11,568 nt of DNA from DAOTVS01 sp034436375 (GCA_034436375.1 DAOTVS010000234.1:1-11568), one strand, 5' to 3'; positions 1-6,767 are shown, counted from the first letter of the stretch. Translations and numbers: made by a program. The notes: generated by a model not told the origin, from the letters alone.

Positions 1-105
1 CCCCTGCAGGGGGCGGGAAAGGGGCCGGGGGGATGGGCGTTGCATGTAGCGCCATCTGCACCACAGGTCTTGTCAGGCACTCTAAGCTGCGGCGACGTGG
101 CCGAG

Positions 106-167
106 GCGAGGCTTCCGCCGAGTCGCCATTACGATATGGACCATGAGCCACCCCGCGGAAGCCTCGC
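106..167. repeat. Perfect 13-bp inverted repeat upstream of the HAD gene
   Basis: GCGAGGCTTCCGC at 106-118 is matched exactly by its reverse complement at 155-167, leaving a 36-nt loop. A second, mutually exclusive stem is possible: GGCGAC at 91-96 with GTCGCC at 122-127. The structure ends about 40 bp before the -35 box of the downstream gene, so that promoter would not transcribe it. It could be the 3' hairpin of a gene to the left of the window or a REP-like palindrome. There is no T-run after either arm, so a classical intrinsic terminator is not supported. The rest of 1-205 shows no convincing gene; a 12-bp palindrome, CCCCTGCAGGGG, sits at 1-12. Confidence 0.7.
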
Positions 168-205
168 TCTCTCAACGCCGCATATGACGCCGATGTCGCT
201 CTCGT

Positions 206-234
206 TTGGCACAGGTGCGCCTTTGTGCTACCAT
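206..234 (+). promoter_or_regulatory. Promoter of the HAD phosphatase gene
   Basis: A -35 box TTGGCA (206-211, 5 of 6 to consensus) and a -10 box TACCAT (229-234, 4 of 6) are separated by 17 bp. Transcription would start near 241, giving a leader of about 27 nt before the ATG at 268. This position argues against any coding start upstream of 206. Confidence 0.6.
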
Positions 235-267
235 GAACCCATTACATGTGCTAAGGATTGTGCATTG

Positions 268-936
268 ATGACCGCTGATCCCGCCATTGCCGCTTTTTTC
301 GACCTGGACCACACCGTGCTCAACGCAAGCTCGAGCACTCTCTGGGCGCAGTATCTGTATCGTGAAGGCCGCATGAGCCGTGTGCAAATGGCTGCCATGG
401 CCTGGTATACCCTGCGCTACAAGCTGGCCATTATCGATATGGACAGCATCATGCGCCTCATGGCCTCTACGATGCGCGGGCAGAGTGAGGCGGAGCTCAT
501 CGCCGAGTGTGAGCGCTGGTTTGAGGAAATGGTGGCTTCCCATATTGCGCCTGTTGCGCGCGAGCGGGTGCACCAACACCAGGCGCAGGGGCATACCGTG
601 GCGCTGCTGACCGCTTCAACAGCCTATGTTGCGGCGCCGACCGCCCATAGCCTCGGTGCAGGAGTTTCCTATATCAGCACCAGGCTCGAGGTGGAGAATG
701 GCCTTTTCACCGGGCGGTGCATCGAGCCGATCTGCTTTGGGCCAGGCAAGGTCTATTGGGCCAGGGAGTTTTGCACCCGCCGGGGGCTGGAGCTGGCCGA
801 GAGTTACTTTTATACCGATAGCTACACAGATTTGGCCATGCTTGAGGCCGTGGGCCACCCGGTGGCCGTGAACCCAGATGCCCGGCTGCGGCGCCATGCC
901 AGCCGACAGGGTTGGCCGATTGAGCAGTTTTTCTAG
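268..936 (+). CDS. HAD superfamily subfamily IB phosphatase (SerB-like)
   Basis: This 222-residue protein carries all four HAD signatures. Motif I is DLDHT at residues 12-16, where D12 is the expected phospho-acceptor and D14 the acid/base. Motif II is LLTAST with T115. Motif III is K161 in GKVYW. Motif IV is YTDSYTD with D184 and D188. This spacing and the small helical cap after motif I fit the HAD-IB group, which includes phosphoserine phosphatase-like enzymes; cytoplasmic phosphomonoester hydrolysis is expected, substrate unknown. The frame stays open upstream to 40, but I choose the ATG at 268: AAGGA lies 10 nt before it, a promoter at 206-234 sits just upstream, and homology begins immediately after it. 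It is monocistronic and convergent with the M16 peptidase gene. The 54 bp between the two stops hold only a weak 4-bp GCGC hairpin. Confidence 0.85.
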   Translation: MTADPAIAAFFDLDHTVLNASSSTLWAQYLYREGRMSRVQMAAMAWYTLRYKLAIIDMDSIMRLMASTMRGQSEAELIAECERWFEEMVASHIAPVARERVHQHQAQGHTVALLTASTAYVAAPTAHSLGAGVSYISTRLEVENGLFTGRCIEPICFGPGKVYWAREFCTRRGLELAESYFYTDSYTDLAMLEAVGHPVAVNPDARLRRHASRQGWPIEQFF

Positions 937-990
937 AAACGTGGCCATCATCTGCATAGATAAGAGCGCCAAAGCGCCCGCCTGCGAACC

Positions 991-2253
991 TTATAGCCTC
1001 AGCAGGGGCTGAAAGGGCTCGGTATCCTCGAAAGGCCCCACCAGGGCGAGTTGCGGCGCGGCGCCGTCGAAGAGCTGACGCGCGACACGGCGCACGTCAT
1101 CCGCTGTGACCGCATCCAGCGAGGCGATCCACTCCTCGGGCAGGATGATATCCAACCCCTGCGCCAGCTGCGAGCCGATCCAGCCGGCGTTGGAGGCGGG
1201 CGTCTCCAACCCCAGCACCAGGCGGCCCTTGCTGTATTCCTTGGCTCGCTCCAGCTCACTGGCTGTCACCGCCCGCTTGCGAAGGCGGTCGAGCTGCTCA
1301 ATGATCACTTGCAGCGCCTCGGGCGCCTTCTCTGGGGGTACGCCGGCATAAACTACCAGCGCCCCCGTGTCCTTCAGGTGCGTGCTGGAAGCATCGACGC
1401 TATAGGCCAGGCCGCGCTTTTCGCGCAACTCCTGGAAAAGCCGCGAGCCCATGCCGTCACCCAGCACCGCCGTCATAATGTCCACCGCATAGCGGTCAGG
1501 GTCGCGCCGCGAGACGCCGCGCAGGCTCAGGCACATCTGCGCCTGCTCGGTGCCGCGCACCTCGGCAGCAATGTGGGGCTCAGCCGGCCTCGTCGCAGCG
1601 GGCTCGCACTCGGGCGGCTGGAGCGGCTGCCAGTCGCTCAGCCAACGCTTGACTTCATCCACCACCGGCCGGTGCTCCACCGGCCCGGCCACCACCACTG
1701 CCGCGCCATTGGGCACATAGAAGCGCTTCATGAACCCGCGCAGCGATGCCCGCGACATGAGCGAGACGGTCTCGTGCGTGCCGGCAATGGGCCGGCCCAC
1801 CGGGTTCGCGGGCCATTCCAGGCCAGTGATCAGCTCGAACACCAGGTCGTCGGGGGTATCGAGCGTGCGGTTGATCTCCTCGATGATGACGCCACGCTCG
1901 CGCTCCAATTCTTTGGGTGCAAAGCTCGAGTTGAGGAGCATATCGCTCAAGAGATCGAGCGCCACCGGCAGATGTTCGGGCGTCATGAGCGCATAGTAGG
2001 TTGTGCCCTCACGCCCCGTGGCCGCATTGGCATAGCCACCCACGCTCTCGATCACATTGGCAATATCCTTCGCCTTGCGCCGCTTGGTGCCCTTGAAGAG
2101 CATGTGCTCGATAAAGTGCGAAGCGCCGCTCTCACTCTCCGTTTCGTAGCGAGAGCCCACAGCCAGGTAGACGCCCGCGCACACCGAACGCGCACTCGGC
2201 AGCGGCACGGTGACAACGCGCAACTGGTTCTCCAGGGTAGTGATCTGATACAT
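991..2253 (-). CDS. M16 family zinc peptidase (processing-peptidase-like)
   Basis: At 420 residues this matches the single-domain-pair bacterial M16 peptidases (mitochondrial processing peptidase beta / PepR type), which usually work as dimers in the cytoplasm. The inverted zinc motif HFIEH is at residues 46-50 (H46 and H50 ligands, E49 catalytic). The third ligand is expected in the GVIIEE stretch around E126, about 75 residues later, as in active members. The C-terminal half has the usual SRLFQELREKRGLAYSV block, so the enzyme looks intact. The start ATG at 2253 has GGAG 5 nt upstream; the frame continues to 2289 but that part overlaps the end of folK. It is the last gene of the folate operon, 25 bp after folK. 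No role in folate synthesis is known for this family, so it may be a passenger. Substrate unknown. Confidence 0.9.
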   Translation of the reverse strand: MYQITTLENQLRVVTVPLPSARSVCAGVYLAVGSRYETESESGASHFIEHMLFKGTKRRKAKDIANVIESVGGYANAATGREGTTYYALMTPEHLPVALDLLSDMLLNSSFAPKELERERGVIIEEINRTLDTPDDLVFELITGLEWPANPVGRPIAGTHETVSLMSRASLRGFMKRFYVPNGAAVVVAGPVEHRPVVDEVKRWLSDWQPLQPPECEPAATRPAEPHIAAEVRGTEQAQMCLSLRGVSRRDPDRYAVDIMTAVLGDGMGSRLFQELREKRGLAYSVDASSTHLKDTGALVVYAGVPPEKAPEALQVIIEQLDRLRKRAVTASELERAKEYSKGRLVLGLETPASNAGWIGSQLAQGLDIILPEEWIASLDAVTADDVRRVARQLFDGAAPQLALVGPFEDTEPFQPLLRL

Positions 2254-2278
2254 GTTGGCTCCATTTCTGAGACTCGTA

Positions 2279-2803
2279 TTACGTATCACAAGCCCAGTCG
2301 CTCCTCACTCGCTCCACACCGTGAATCTCACCCAGGGCGCTCAGCAATTGGCGTACCGTCCGCCCCGTGCCAGGCACTGGCAGGTCGGGGGCAATCTCTT
2401 CCAGAGGGACCAGCACAAACGCCCGTTCGCGCAGCCGTGGGTGAGGGATGGTCAATTCGGGGGTTTCCAGTATCTGCTCGCCAGGCAAAGTCGGCTTTGC
2501 CTCATACAGCAGGATGTCGATGTCCACCGGCCGCGGCCCATAGCGCACCGTCTGCACCCGCCCCAGCGTCCCCTCGATGCGTTTGGCCAGGCGCAGGAGG
2601 TCCGGCGGCAAGAGGTCCGTCTCGCCCCGGCAGACGGCGTTCAGAAAACGCGGCTGATCTGTCATTCCCCAGGGCTCCGTCTCATAGAGCGACGAGCAGC
2701 GCTCCACTCGCACCCCGCCTGCACGCAGCTGCGCCAGCGCCGCCCGCAGGTTCGCCTCGCGATCGCCCAGGTTGCTGCCCAGGCCGAGATAGACAGTTGG
2801 CAT
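2279..2803 (-). CDS. folK: 2-amino-4-hydroxy-6-hydroxymethyldihydropteridine diphosphokinase
   Basis: FolK (HPPK) transfers pyrophosphate from ATP to 6-hydroxymethyl-7,8-dihydropterin, making the substrate for FolP. The 174-residue protein has the family size and all hallmarks: GLGSNLGDR at residues 7-15, RFLNAV with N55 for pterin binding, GPRPVDIDILLYE at 89-101 where D94 and D96 bind magnesium, and the HPRLRERAFVLVPL block from 121. The start ATG at 2803 is preceded by AGGTGGAG at close spacing and begins the conserved core directly. It is fourth in the operon, 154 bp after folP, across a repeat element that ends just before its Shine-Dalgarno. Its stop codon TAA lies inside a short sequence (2278-2289) that nearly repeats the end of folP. 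Confidence 0.95.
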   Translation of the reverse strand: MPTVYLGLGSNLGDREANLRAALAQLRAGGVRVERCSSLYETEPWGMTDQPRFLNAVCRGETDLLPPDLLRLAKRIEGTLGRVQTVRYGPRPVDIDILLYEAKPTLPGEQILETPELTIPHPRLRERAFVLVPLEEIAPDLPVPGTGRTVRQLLSALGEIHGVERVRSDWACDT

Positions 2804-2813
2804 GCTCCACCTC

Positions 2814-2972
2814 AGACGTAAAACGTAAAGTCGTTTGGTGCAGCGCCTGTGGCTACACAGCATGCTGCTCCATGCAAGCCTGGCTCAGAACAAGACTCGC
2901 TACGCCATGGTAGCCTTACGGATTACGTTTTACGGATTACGTTTTACGCATTACGTTTTACGGATTACGTCT
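2814..2972 (-). repeat. Heptad-repeat element with inverted arms between folP and folK
   Basis: Read on the plus strand, 2914-2969 is eight tandem 7-mers of the form NNTTACG: CCTTACG, GATTACG, TTTTACG, GATTACG, TTTTACG, CATTACG, TTTTACG, GATTACG. Two reverse-complement heptads, CGTAAAA and CGTAAAG, lie at 2817-2830. The outermost 8 bases are a perfect terminal inverted pair: AGACGTAA at 2814-2821 and TTACGTCT at 2965-2972. A 12-nt exact pairing also exists between 2817-2828 and 2923-2934. The core contains a two-step hairpin at 2840-2868. The folP stop codon (2958-2960) is inside the long arm and the folK Shine-Dalgarno lies just outside the short arm. It could be a small non-autonomous repeat element or an mRNA stability/attenuation structure; its identity is unknown. 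Confidence 0.8.
2840..2868 (-). other. Two-step hairpin in the core of the folP-folK element
   Basis: GCAGC (2840-2844) pairs with GCTGC (2864-2868), then a small 2/3-nt internal loop, then CTGTG (2847-2851) pairs with CACAG (2856-2860) around a 4-nt loop. It would form in the operon mRNA nine nt before the inner repeat arm that precedes the folK Shine-Dalgarno. No T-run follows, so read-through into folK is expected. Confidence 0.5.
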
Positions 2973-4223
2973 CACCACCGCATCCGCCAGGCGCGCCGTA
3001 CGGACCATGGCCTGCACATCGTGCACGCGCACGATATCGGCGCCACGATCGATGGCCAGGGCCACACTGGCCGCCGTGCCCTCCACCCGCTCACCAGGGG
3101 GCAGCTTGAGGGTATAGCCGGTGAACGACTTGCGCGAGGTGCCGATCAGGATGGGGTAGCCGAGCGAGGTGAGCTCACGCAGGCGGTCCAACAGTTCGAG
3201 GTTCTGCTCCACTGTCTTGCCAAAGCCGATGCCCGGATCGATGATGATCTTTTCGCGCGCAATGCCCGCCTCGAGGGCAACCGTGATGCGCTCGCGCAAC
3301 TCGCGGATGATATCGCCGAGCAAATCGGCATACTCCATGCCCTGATAGCGCCCGCCCAACTGCGCATCCACCGTCGCGTGGGTGGGCCGACTGCGATTGT
3401 GCATCAGCACCACCGGCGCTCCCCGGCGCGCCACCGTCGCCGCCATCTTCGGGTCGGCCGTGAGCGCCCAGACGTCGTTCACCAGGTGCGCGCCCGCATC
3501 CAGCGCCGCCTCGGCCACGGCCGCCTTGTACGTATCCACCGAGATCGCCACCGGCCATTCGCGCGCCAGCCGCTCGATCACCGGCACTACGCGCTTCAGT
3601 TCCTCGTCCACGGGCACCGGTTGCGAGCCCGGCCGGGTCGATTCGCCGCCCACGTCAATAATATCAGCGCCCTCCGTCACCAGGCGCTGCGCTTGCCGCA
3701 ACGCCGCCTCTACCAGAGCGGGGCCCCCTGCCGGCTCCCGCGCCAGCAGCCCATCGCCGGAAAAGGAATCGGGCGTGACGTTCAGAATGCCCATCACATA
3801 CGTGCGGGCGCCCCACTCACACAGCAGAGGCCCCACCTGGAGCGCCGGAAGCGCCCCAACCAGCGCTGCCAGAAGCGCTTGCAGCTCGTCGGCAATCTCG
3901 TGCAGGCTGCGCATCGGCTGCAGGCGCAGCTTGGCAATCAGGCGCTCATACTGGAGCGCTGTACCCAGAATCAGCACCCCGGTGCGCCCCCCCTCACCAC
4001 GGTAGATGTCGCGGCTCACCGCCGCCTCACCGCCTTTGGAGAGCATCTCCTGCTTCAGGATATTCGCTGCCATATTCGGCACGCCATCCAGCCGCACCGC
4101 CCGCCAAAGGCCCTTGGGCGCCATGATGCGGATGCCCGCCGGGTCTGCTCCCAAAGCCGCCATCTCAGCCCGGAGCATACCATCGTCAACCGGCGACAGC
4201 AGCCGGGCGTTATATGTGCTCAT
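2958..4223 (-). CDS. folP: Dihydropteroate synthase with N-terminal extension
   Basis: FolP condenses hydroxymethyl-dihydropterin pyrophosphate with p-aminobenzoate to give dihydropteroate. The TIM-barrel domain fills residues ~140-421 with every DHPS signature: MGILNVTPDSFSGDG (144-158), ADIIDVGGESTRPGS (186-200), SVDT with D230, ND at 249-250, IIIDPGIGFGKT (327-337), GTSRKSFTG (361-369) and RVHD (399-402). Residues 1-139 are an extra domain with APKGLW and ANILKQEMLSKGGEAAV, absent from the ~280-residue E. coli type. From memory, a similar extension occurs in Clostridia-type and other bacterial FolP proteins of about 400 residues; its role is not established. The start ATG at 4223 has GAGG 8-10 nt upstream, overlapping the folE stop, with a gap of 9 bp. 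The last codons and the stop lie in the heptad-repeat arm, so the final Arg-Arg-Asn-Pro may come from repeat sequence. Confidence 0.95.
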   Translation of the reverse strand: MSTYNARLLSPVDDGMLRAEMAALGADPAGIRIMAPKGLWRAVRLDGVPNMAANILKQEMLSKGGEAAVSRDIYRGEGGRTGVLILGTALQYERLIAKLRLQPMRSLHEIADELQALLAALVGALPALQVGPLLCEWGARTYVMGILNVTPDSFSGDGLLAREPAGGPALVEAALRQAQRLVTEGADIIDVGGESTRPGSQPVPVDEELKRVVPVIERLAREWPVAISVDTYKAAVAEAALDAGAHLVNDVWALTADPKMAATVARRGAPVVLMHNRSRPTHATVDAQLGGRYQGMEYADLLGDIIRELRERITVALEAGIAREKIIIDPGIGFGKTVEQNLELLDRLRELTSLGYPILIGTSRKSFTGYTLKLPPGERVEGTAASVALAIDRGADIVRVHDVQAMVRTARLADAVVRRNP

Positions 4224-4232
4224 CGCCCAACC

Positions 4233-4814
4233 TCAATGTCGTTTCCCGTTCTCGATCAGGGAGAGAAACTCTTGCCGGGTCTCGAGGCGCTCGCGGAAAA
4301 GGCCGCGGTTGGCCGAAGTGACCACAGTGCTGCCCGGCTTTTTGATGCCGCGCATGGTCATGCACAGGTGCTCAGCCTCGACAACCACCGCCACACCCCG
4401 CGGCTGCAGAGCGCTCATGAGCGTATCGGCGATCAGGCCGGTCAGCCGCTCCTGCAACTGCGGGCGCCGCGCCACGATCTCGACCACGCGCGCGATCTTG
4501 CTGATGCCGACAATGCGTCCACGGGGGATATAACCCACGTGGGCCACGCCATGGAAGGGCAGAAAATGATGCTCGCAGACAGAATAGAACGGGATATCGC
4601 GCAGGATCACCATCTCCTGATGGTTCTCCTCAAAAGTGACGGAGAGCTCCTGCGCAGGGTCGCGCCCCACGCCAGAGAAAATCTCTGCATACATCGCAGC
4701 AATGCGGCGCGGTGTATCTACCAGGCCTTCGCGCTCGGGATCTTCGCCGATCGCTTCGATGAGTTCCCGCACAGCACGCTCGATTCGCTCGCGATCGATG
4801 GGTTTGTGGGTCAT
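4233..4814 (-). CDS. folE: GTP cyclohydrolase I
   Basis: FolE opens and rearranges GTP to 7,8-dihydroneopterin triphosphate, the first committed step of folate synthesis, as a cytoplasmic homodecamer. The protein is 193 residues, the usual size of type IA enzymes. The zinc ligands are all present: C80 and H83 in CEHH (with catalytic H82) and C151 in EHLCMTMRG. Other conserved blocks are DTPRRIA (33-39), PFHGVAHVGYIP (86-97), GISKIARVVE (103-112), RPQLQERLT (117-125) and the C-terminal TRQEFLSLI. The ATG overlaps the stop of the upstream MBL gene as ATGA, so the two are translationally coupled. The neighbours folP and folK point to folate and not queuosine. Confidence 0.97.
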   Translation of the reverse strand: MTHKPIDRERIERAVRELIEAIGEDPEREGLVDTPRRIAAMYAEIFSGVGRDPAQELSVTFEENHQEMVILRDIPFYSVCEHHFLPFHGVAHVGYIPRGRIVGISKIARVVEIVARRPQLQERLTGLIADTLMSALQPRGVAVVVEAEHLCMTMRGIKKPGSTVVTSANRGLFRERLETRQEFLSLIENGKRH

Positions 4815-5449
4815 TGCTTGAGCTCCAGAAGGACGATCTGCGTCTCCTGCGGCTCGCTTGTGGAGACAACACGCAGGCTTTCTTGGGGCGCCACCTTGGG
4901 CGAGCCCATCTCCTGCAGGAATTTAGCCACAGGATCCAGCTTGATCTTGAGGCCGGGCAGCTGATAATGCATCGGCACCACATAGCGCGGGGAAAGCAGG
5001 CTCACCACCTCCGCTGCCTGGGCCGCATTCAGCGAGCCGCCGCCGCCGACAGGGATCAGGAGCACATCCAGCCCACTGAGCTGCTCGAGCTGCGCCTGTG
5101 TCGGCACGTGGCCCAGATCGCCCAGGTGACAGACCGCAAGTCCCTCCGTCTCGATCAGGTAAGCGGTATTGTTGCCGCGGTCGCGGCCGTTGCGCCGGTC
5201 GTGGAAGGTCTGGATGCCGAACAAAAAGATGCCCGAAACCTCATACTCCCCGGGCCCCCGGAAAACACGCGGCTCGCCGCCGCAGGCGCGGATGTAGTTG
5301 TGGTCCGCGTGCTCGTGGCTGATTGTCACGATCTCGGGCCGCTGCCGCGGAACCTTAAGCCCAATTTCCGGGTCATAGGGATCGGTAATAATGGCGGCCG
5401 CCTTGTACTTGAGCCGAAAGCAAGACTGGCCATACCAGGTAATATCCAT
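4811..5449 (-). CDS. MBL-fold metal-dependent hydrolase (beta-lactamase-like)
   Basis: This 212-residue protein has the metallo-beta-lactamase fold signature SHEHADHN at residues 44-51 (H45, H47, D49, H50). Further metal ligands are likely at H108 in CHLGDLGH with D111, and at H161 in VVPMHY. The short form beginning MDITWYGQSCFRL, with no extra substrate domain, resembles the UPF0173/YtkL-like class of small Zn hydrolases, whose substrates are mostly unknown. GGAGG lies 10 nt before the ATG at 5449. It is the first gene of the operon behind the promoter at 5488-5516, and its stop overlaps the start of folE. A part in pterin chemistry, such as hydrolysis of dihydroneopterin triphosphate, is possible from position but has no sequence support. 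Confidence 0.85.
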   Translation of the reverse strand: MDITWYGQSCFRLKYKAAAIITDPYDPEIGLKVPRQRPEIVTISHEHADHNYIRACGGEPRVFRGPGEYEVSGIFLFGIQTFHDRRNGRDRGNNTAYLIETEGLAVCHLGDLGHVPTQAQLEQLSGLDVLLIPVGGGGSLNAAQAAEVVSLLSPRYVVPMHYQLPGLKIKLDPVAKFLQEMGSPKVAPQESLRVVSTSEPQETQIVLLELKQ

Positions 5450-5487
5450 AAATCACTGGCCTCCAGTTACCGTTAACGTGACAGCAT

Positions 5488-5516
5488 ATTATAGCTGGAG
5501 ACAGGGAAAAGGTAAA
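5488..5516 (-). promoter_or_regulatory. Promoter of the MBL-folE-folP-folK-M16 operon
   Basis: On the minus strand a -35 box TTTACC (plus coordinates 5511-5516, 4 of 6) is followed after exactly 17 bp by a perfect -10 box TATAAT (5488-5493). The start of transcription would be near 5481, leaving a leader of about 32 nt that includes the GGAGG of the MBL gene. The whole intergenic space is only 92 bp. I see no operator palindrome or riboswitch here. Confidence 0.75.
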
Positions 5517-5541
5517 GCGTCGCTAGGCGCTTACACTCCCG

Positions 5542-6576
5542 TCAGGGCTGGGGCATGGCCGCCTTCTGCGCCAGGAACGCCCGCCGCATACCATCCACAT
5601 TTGCATAGGTGCGTACGGTCAAAAAGACAGCGAGCCCGCTGCCAATGAGGAGAGGCCAGAAGGGACGGGCGACGGCGGCGCTGCAGTAGGCCACGGCCAA
5701 TAGCAGCCCCGTCAGGAACTGGTTGGCAATGGTCTGCACGTTGGCAGGCGACATGGCGGGCGGGTCATCATAGTGCCGCAACACCGTGCGCGAGGCAGCC
5801 ACGGCCAGGGGCAGCGAGCCCAGGGCGAGCAGGGCCTGCAGGGGCGCCTGGTGGGCAATCACCCCGGCAATGATGCTGAGGTAGGTGAGCGCCATCAGCA
5901 GTGCATAGCCATAAGAGGCGCGCCGGCGGCCCAGGCGCACGACCAGAGTGCGCTTGCCGGCCGCGCGGTCGCCCACATAGTCGGGCATCTCATTGACATA
6001 AAGGATGGCCGCCACCAGAAAGGCCATGGGCAGGGTGACCCAGAGGGCTACTACGGGGAAGGTGCGCGCCTGCGCATAGTACCCGGCCGAGACGAGCACG
6101 GGCCCGAAATCCAGCCCCACGAGCAACTCGCCCAGGCCGCGGTAGGCCAGGCGCAGAGGGTTGCCGGTATAGGCCAGGGCCGAAAAGGCGCAAACCCCAG
6201 CGATGAGGAGCATGAATGGTCCAGAGCGCAGGGCAAGCAGCAGAAAAAGGCCTACCCCAATGGCCAACAGCGTCAGGGCAGCGCAGTGCACCTCTGCCGC
6301 ACGCAGAAGGCCCATCTGAATGAACCGGCTGCCGCCCGAAAGGGGGCTGATATAGTCGTGGTTGGCCTCATCCGCGCCGCTGAGGTGATCGTCATAGTCA
6401 TTGAGCATATCCGCCGCCGCGTGCACCAGCACCGAAGCGACCAGGACAACGAGCGCGGCAAGGGGATCGACCCGGTGCGATCGGGCCCAGCCGGCAGCCA
6501 GGCCAATGAGCACACAGACAAGGCTGGCGCTGAGGAAACCCGGACGCGTGGCCAGGAAAAGCAACTTGGCTTTCAT
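5542..6576 (-). CDS. UbiA-family prenyltransferase (MenA-like)
   Basis: This is an integral membrane protein of 344 residues with about eight or nine hydrophobic helices, the fold of intramembrane aromatic prenyltransferases. Both aspartate-rich motifs that bind the magnesium-prenyl-diphosphate complex are present: NDYDD at 59-63, and NEMPDYVGDRAAGKRTL from 195, with D199 and D203. The YTGNPLRLAYRGLGELLVG stretch (136-154) resembles MenA (1,4-dihydroxy-2-naphthoate prenyltransferase) more than UbiA or heme O synthase. A role in menaquinone synthesis is therefore plausible, but no other men gene is nearby, and paralogues in this family can use other acceptors. The start ATG at 6576 has AGGAAGG at good spacing; the frame runs on to 6627, past the start of its likely transcript. 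It has its own promoter, divergent from the molybdo-hydroxylase operon. Confidence 0.85.
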   Translation of the reverse strand: MKAKLLFLATRPGFLSASLVCVLIGLAAGWARSHRVDPLAALVVLVASVLVHAAADMLNDYDDHLSGADEANHDYISPLSGGSRFIQMGLLRAAEVHCAALTLLAIGVGLFLLLALRSGPFMLLIAGVCAFSALAYTGNPLRLAYRGLGELLVGLDFGPVLVSAGYYAQARTFPVVALWVTLPMAFLVAAILYVNEMPDYVGDRAAGKRTLVVRLGRRRASYGYALLMALTYLSIIAGVIAHQAPLQALLALGSLPLAVAASRTVLRHYDDPPAMSPANVQTIANQFLTGLLLAVAYCSAAVARPFWPLLIGSGLAVFLTVRTYANVDGMRRAFLAQKAAMPQP

Positions 6577-6629
6577 CGTACCCTTCCTTTCTGGGATACT
6601 GTCGCGACCCAACGTGCTGCGGAGCAAAT

Positions 6630-6657
6630 AGTATACTACGCTTGATGCTGGAGTAAA
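6630..6657 (-). promoter_or_regulatory. Promoter of the UbiA-family gene
   Basis: On the minus strand, TTTACT (plus 6652-6657) and TATACT (6630-6635, 5 of 6 to TATAAT) are spaced by 16 bp. A start near 6623 would give a leader of about 47 nt before the ATG at 6576. It supports the shorter start for that gene. Confidence 0.55.
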
Positions 6658-6696
6658 AAGAGTGGTAAAGTATGGTTATTCCCTGCCCGGTGGGGT

Positions 6697-6725
6697 TTGA
6701 CTCCTTCCCTGTTTTGCACTACGCT
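6697..6725 (+). promoter_or_regulatory. Candidate promoter of the molybdo-hydroxylase operon
   Basis: TTGACT (6697-6702, 5 of 6) is followed after 17 bp by TACGCT (6720-6725, only 3 of 6). A competing candidate is TTGATG (6642-6647) with TAAAGT (6666-6671) at 18 bp, which would overlap the divergent UbiA promoter. I cannot choose between them with certainty. Confidence 0.35.
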
Positions 6726-6753
6726 TTTCATGTCCGATTGCGCCGGGCTGAGA

Positions 6754-6760
6754 GGGGAGG
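6754..6760 (+). promoter_or_regulatory. Shine-Dalgarno that decides the FAD-subunit start
   Basis: GGGGAGG ends 7 nt before the ATG at 6768 but only 1 nt before the ATG at 6762. The spacing favours 6768. The two starts differ by only two residues. Confidence 0.6.
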
Positions 6761-6767
6761 AATGAGC

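Noticed and set aside
1..12. 12-bp palindrome CCCCTGCAGGGG at the window edge
   Set aside because: It is short, in G/C-rich sequence, and its left context is not visible, so no function can be assigned.
40..267. In-frame N-terminal extension of the HAD phosphatase
   Set aside because: It crosses the inverted repeat and the promoter at 206-234, has no homology-like character, and the ATG at 268 has its own ribosome site directly before the conserved core.
964..979. Terminator between the convergent HAD and M16 genes
   Set aside because: It is mainly a direct repeat of AGCGCC with only a 4-bp GCGC stem and no T-run.
2914..2972. CRISPR-like array
   Set aside because: The repeat unit is 7 nt with no spacers between copies; it is a simple tandem repeat.
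1051..4964. Very long open frames on the plus strand opposite the M16, folK, folP and folE genes
   Set aside because: They lie antisense to clearly homologous genes, are rich in Arg, His and Ala, show no domain motifs and lack Shine-Dalgarno sites. This is the usual effect of high GC on the antisense strand.
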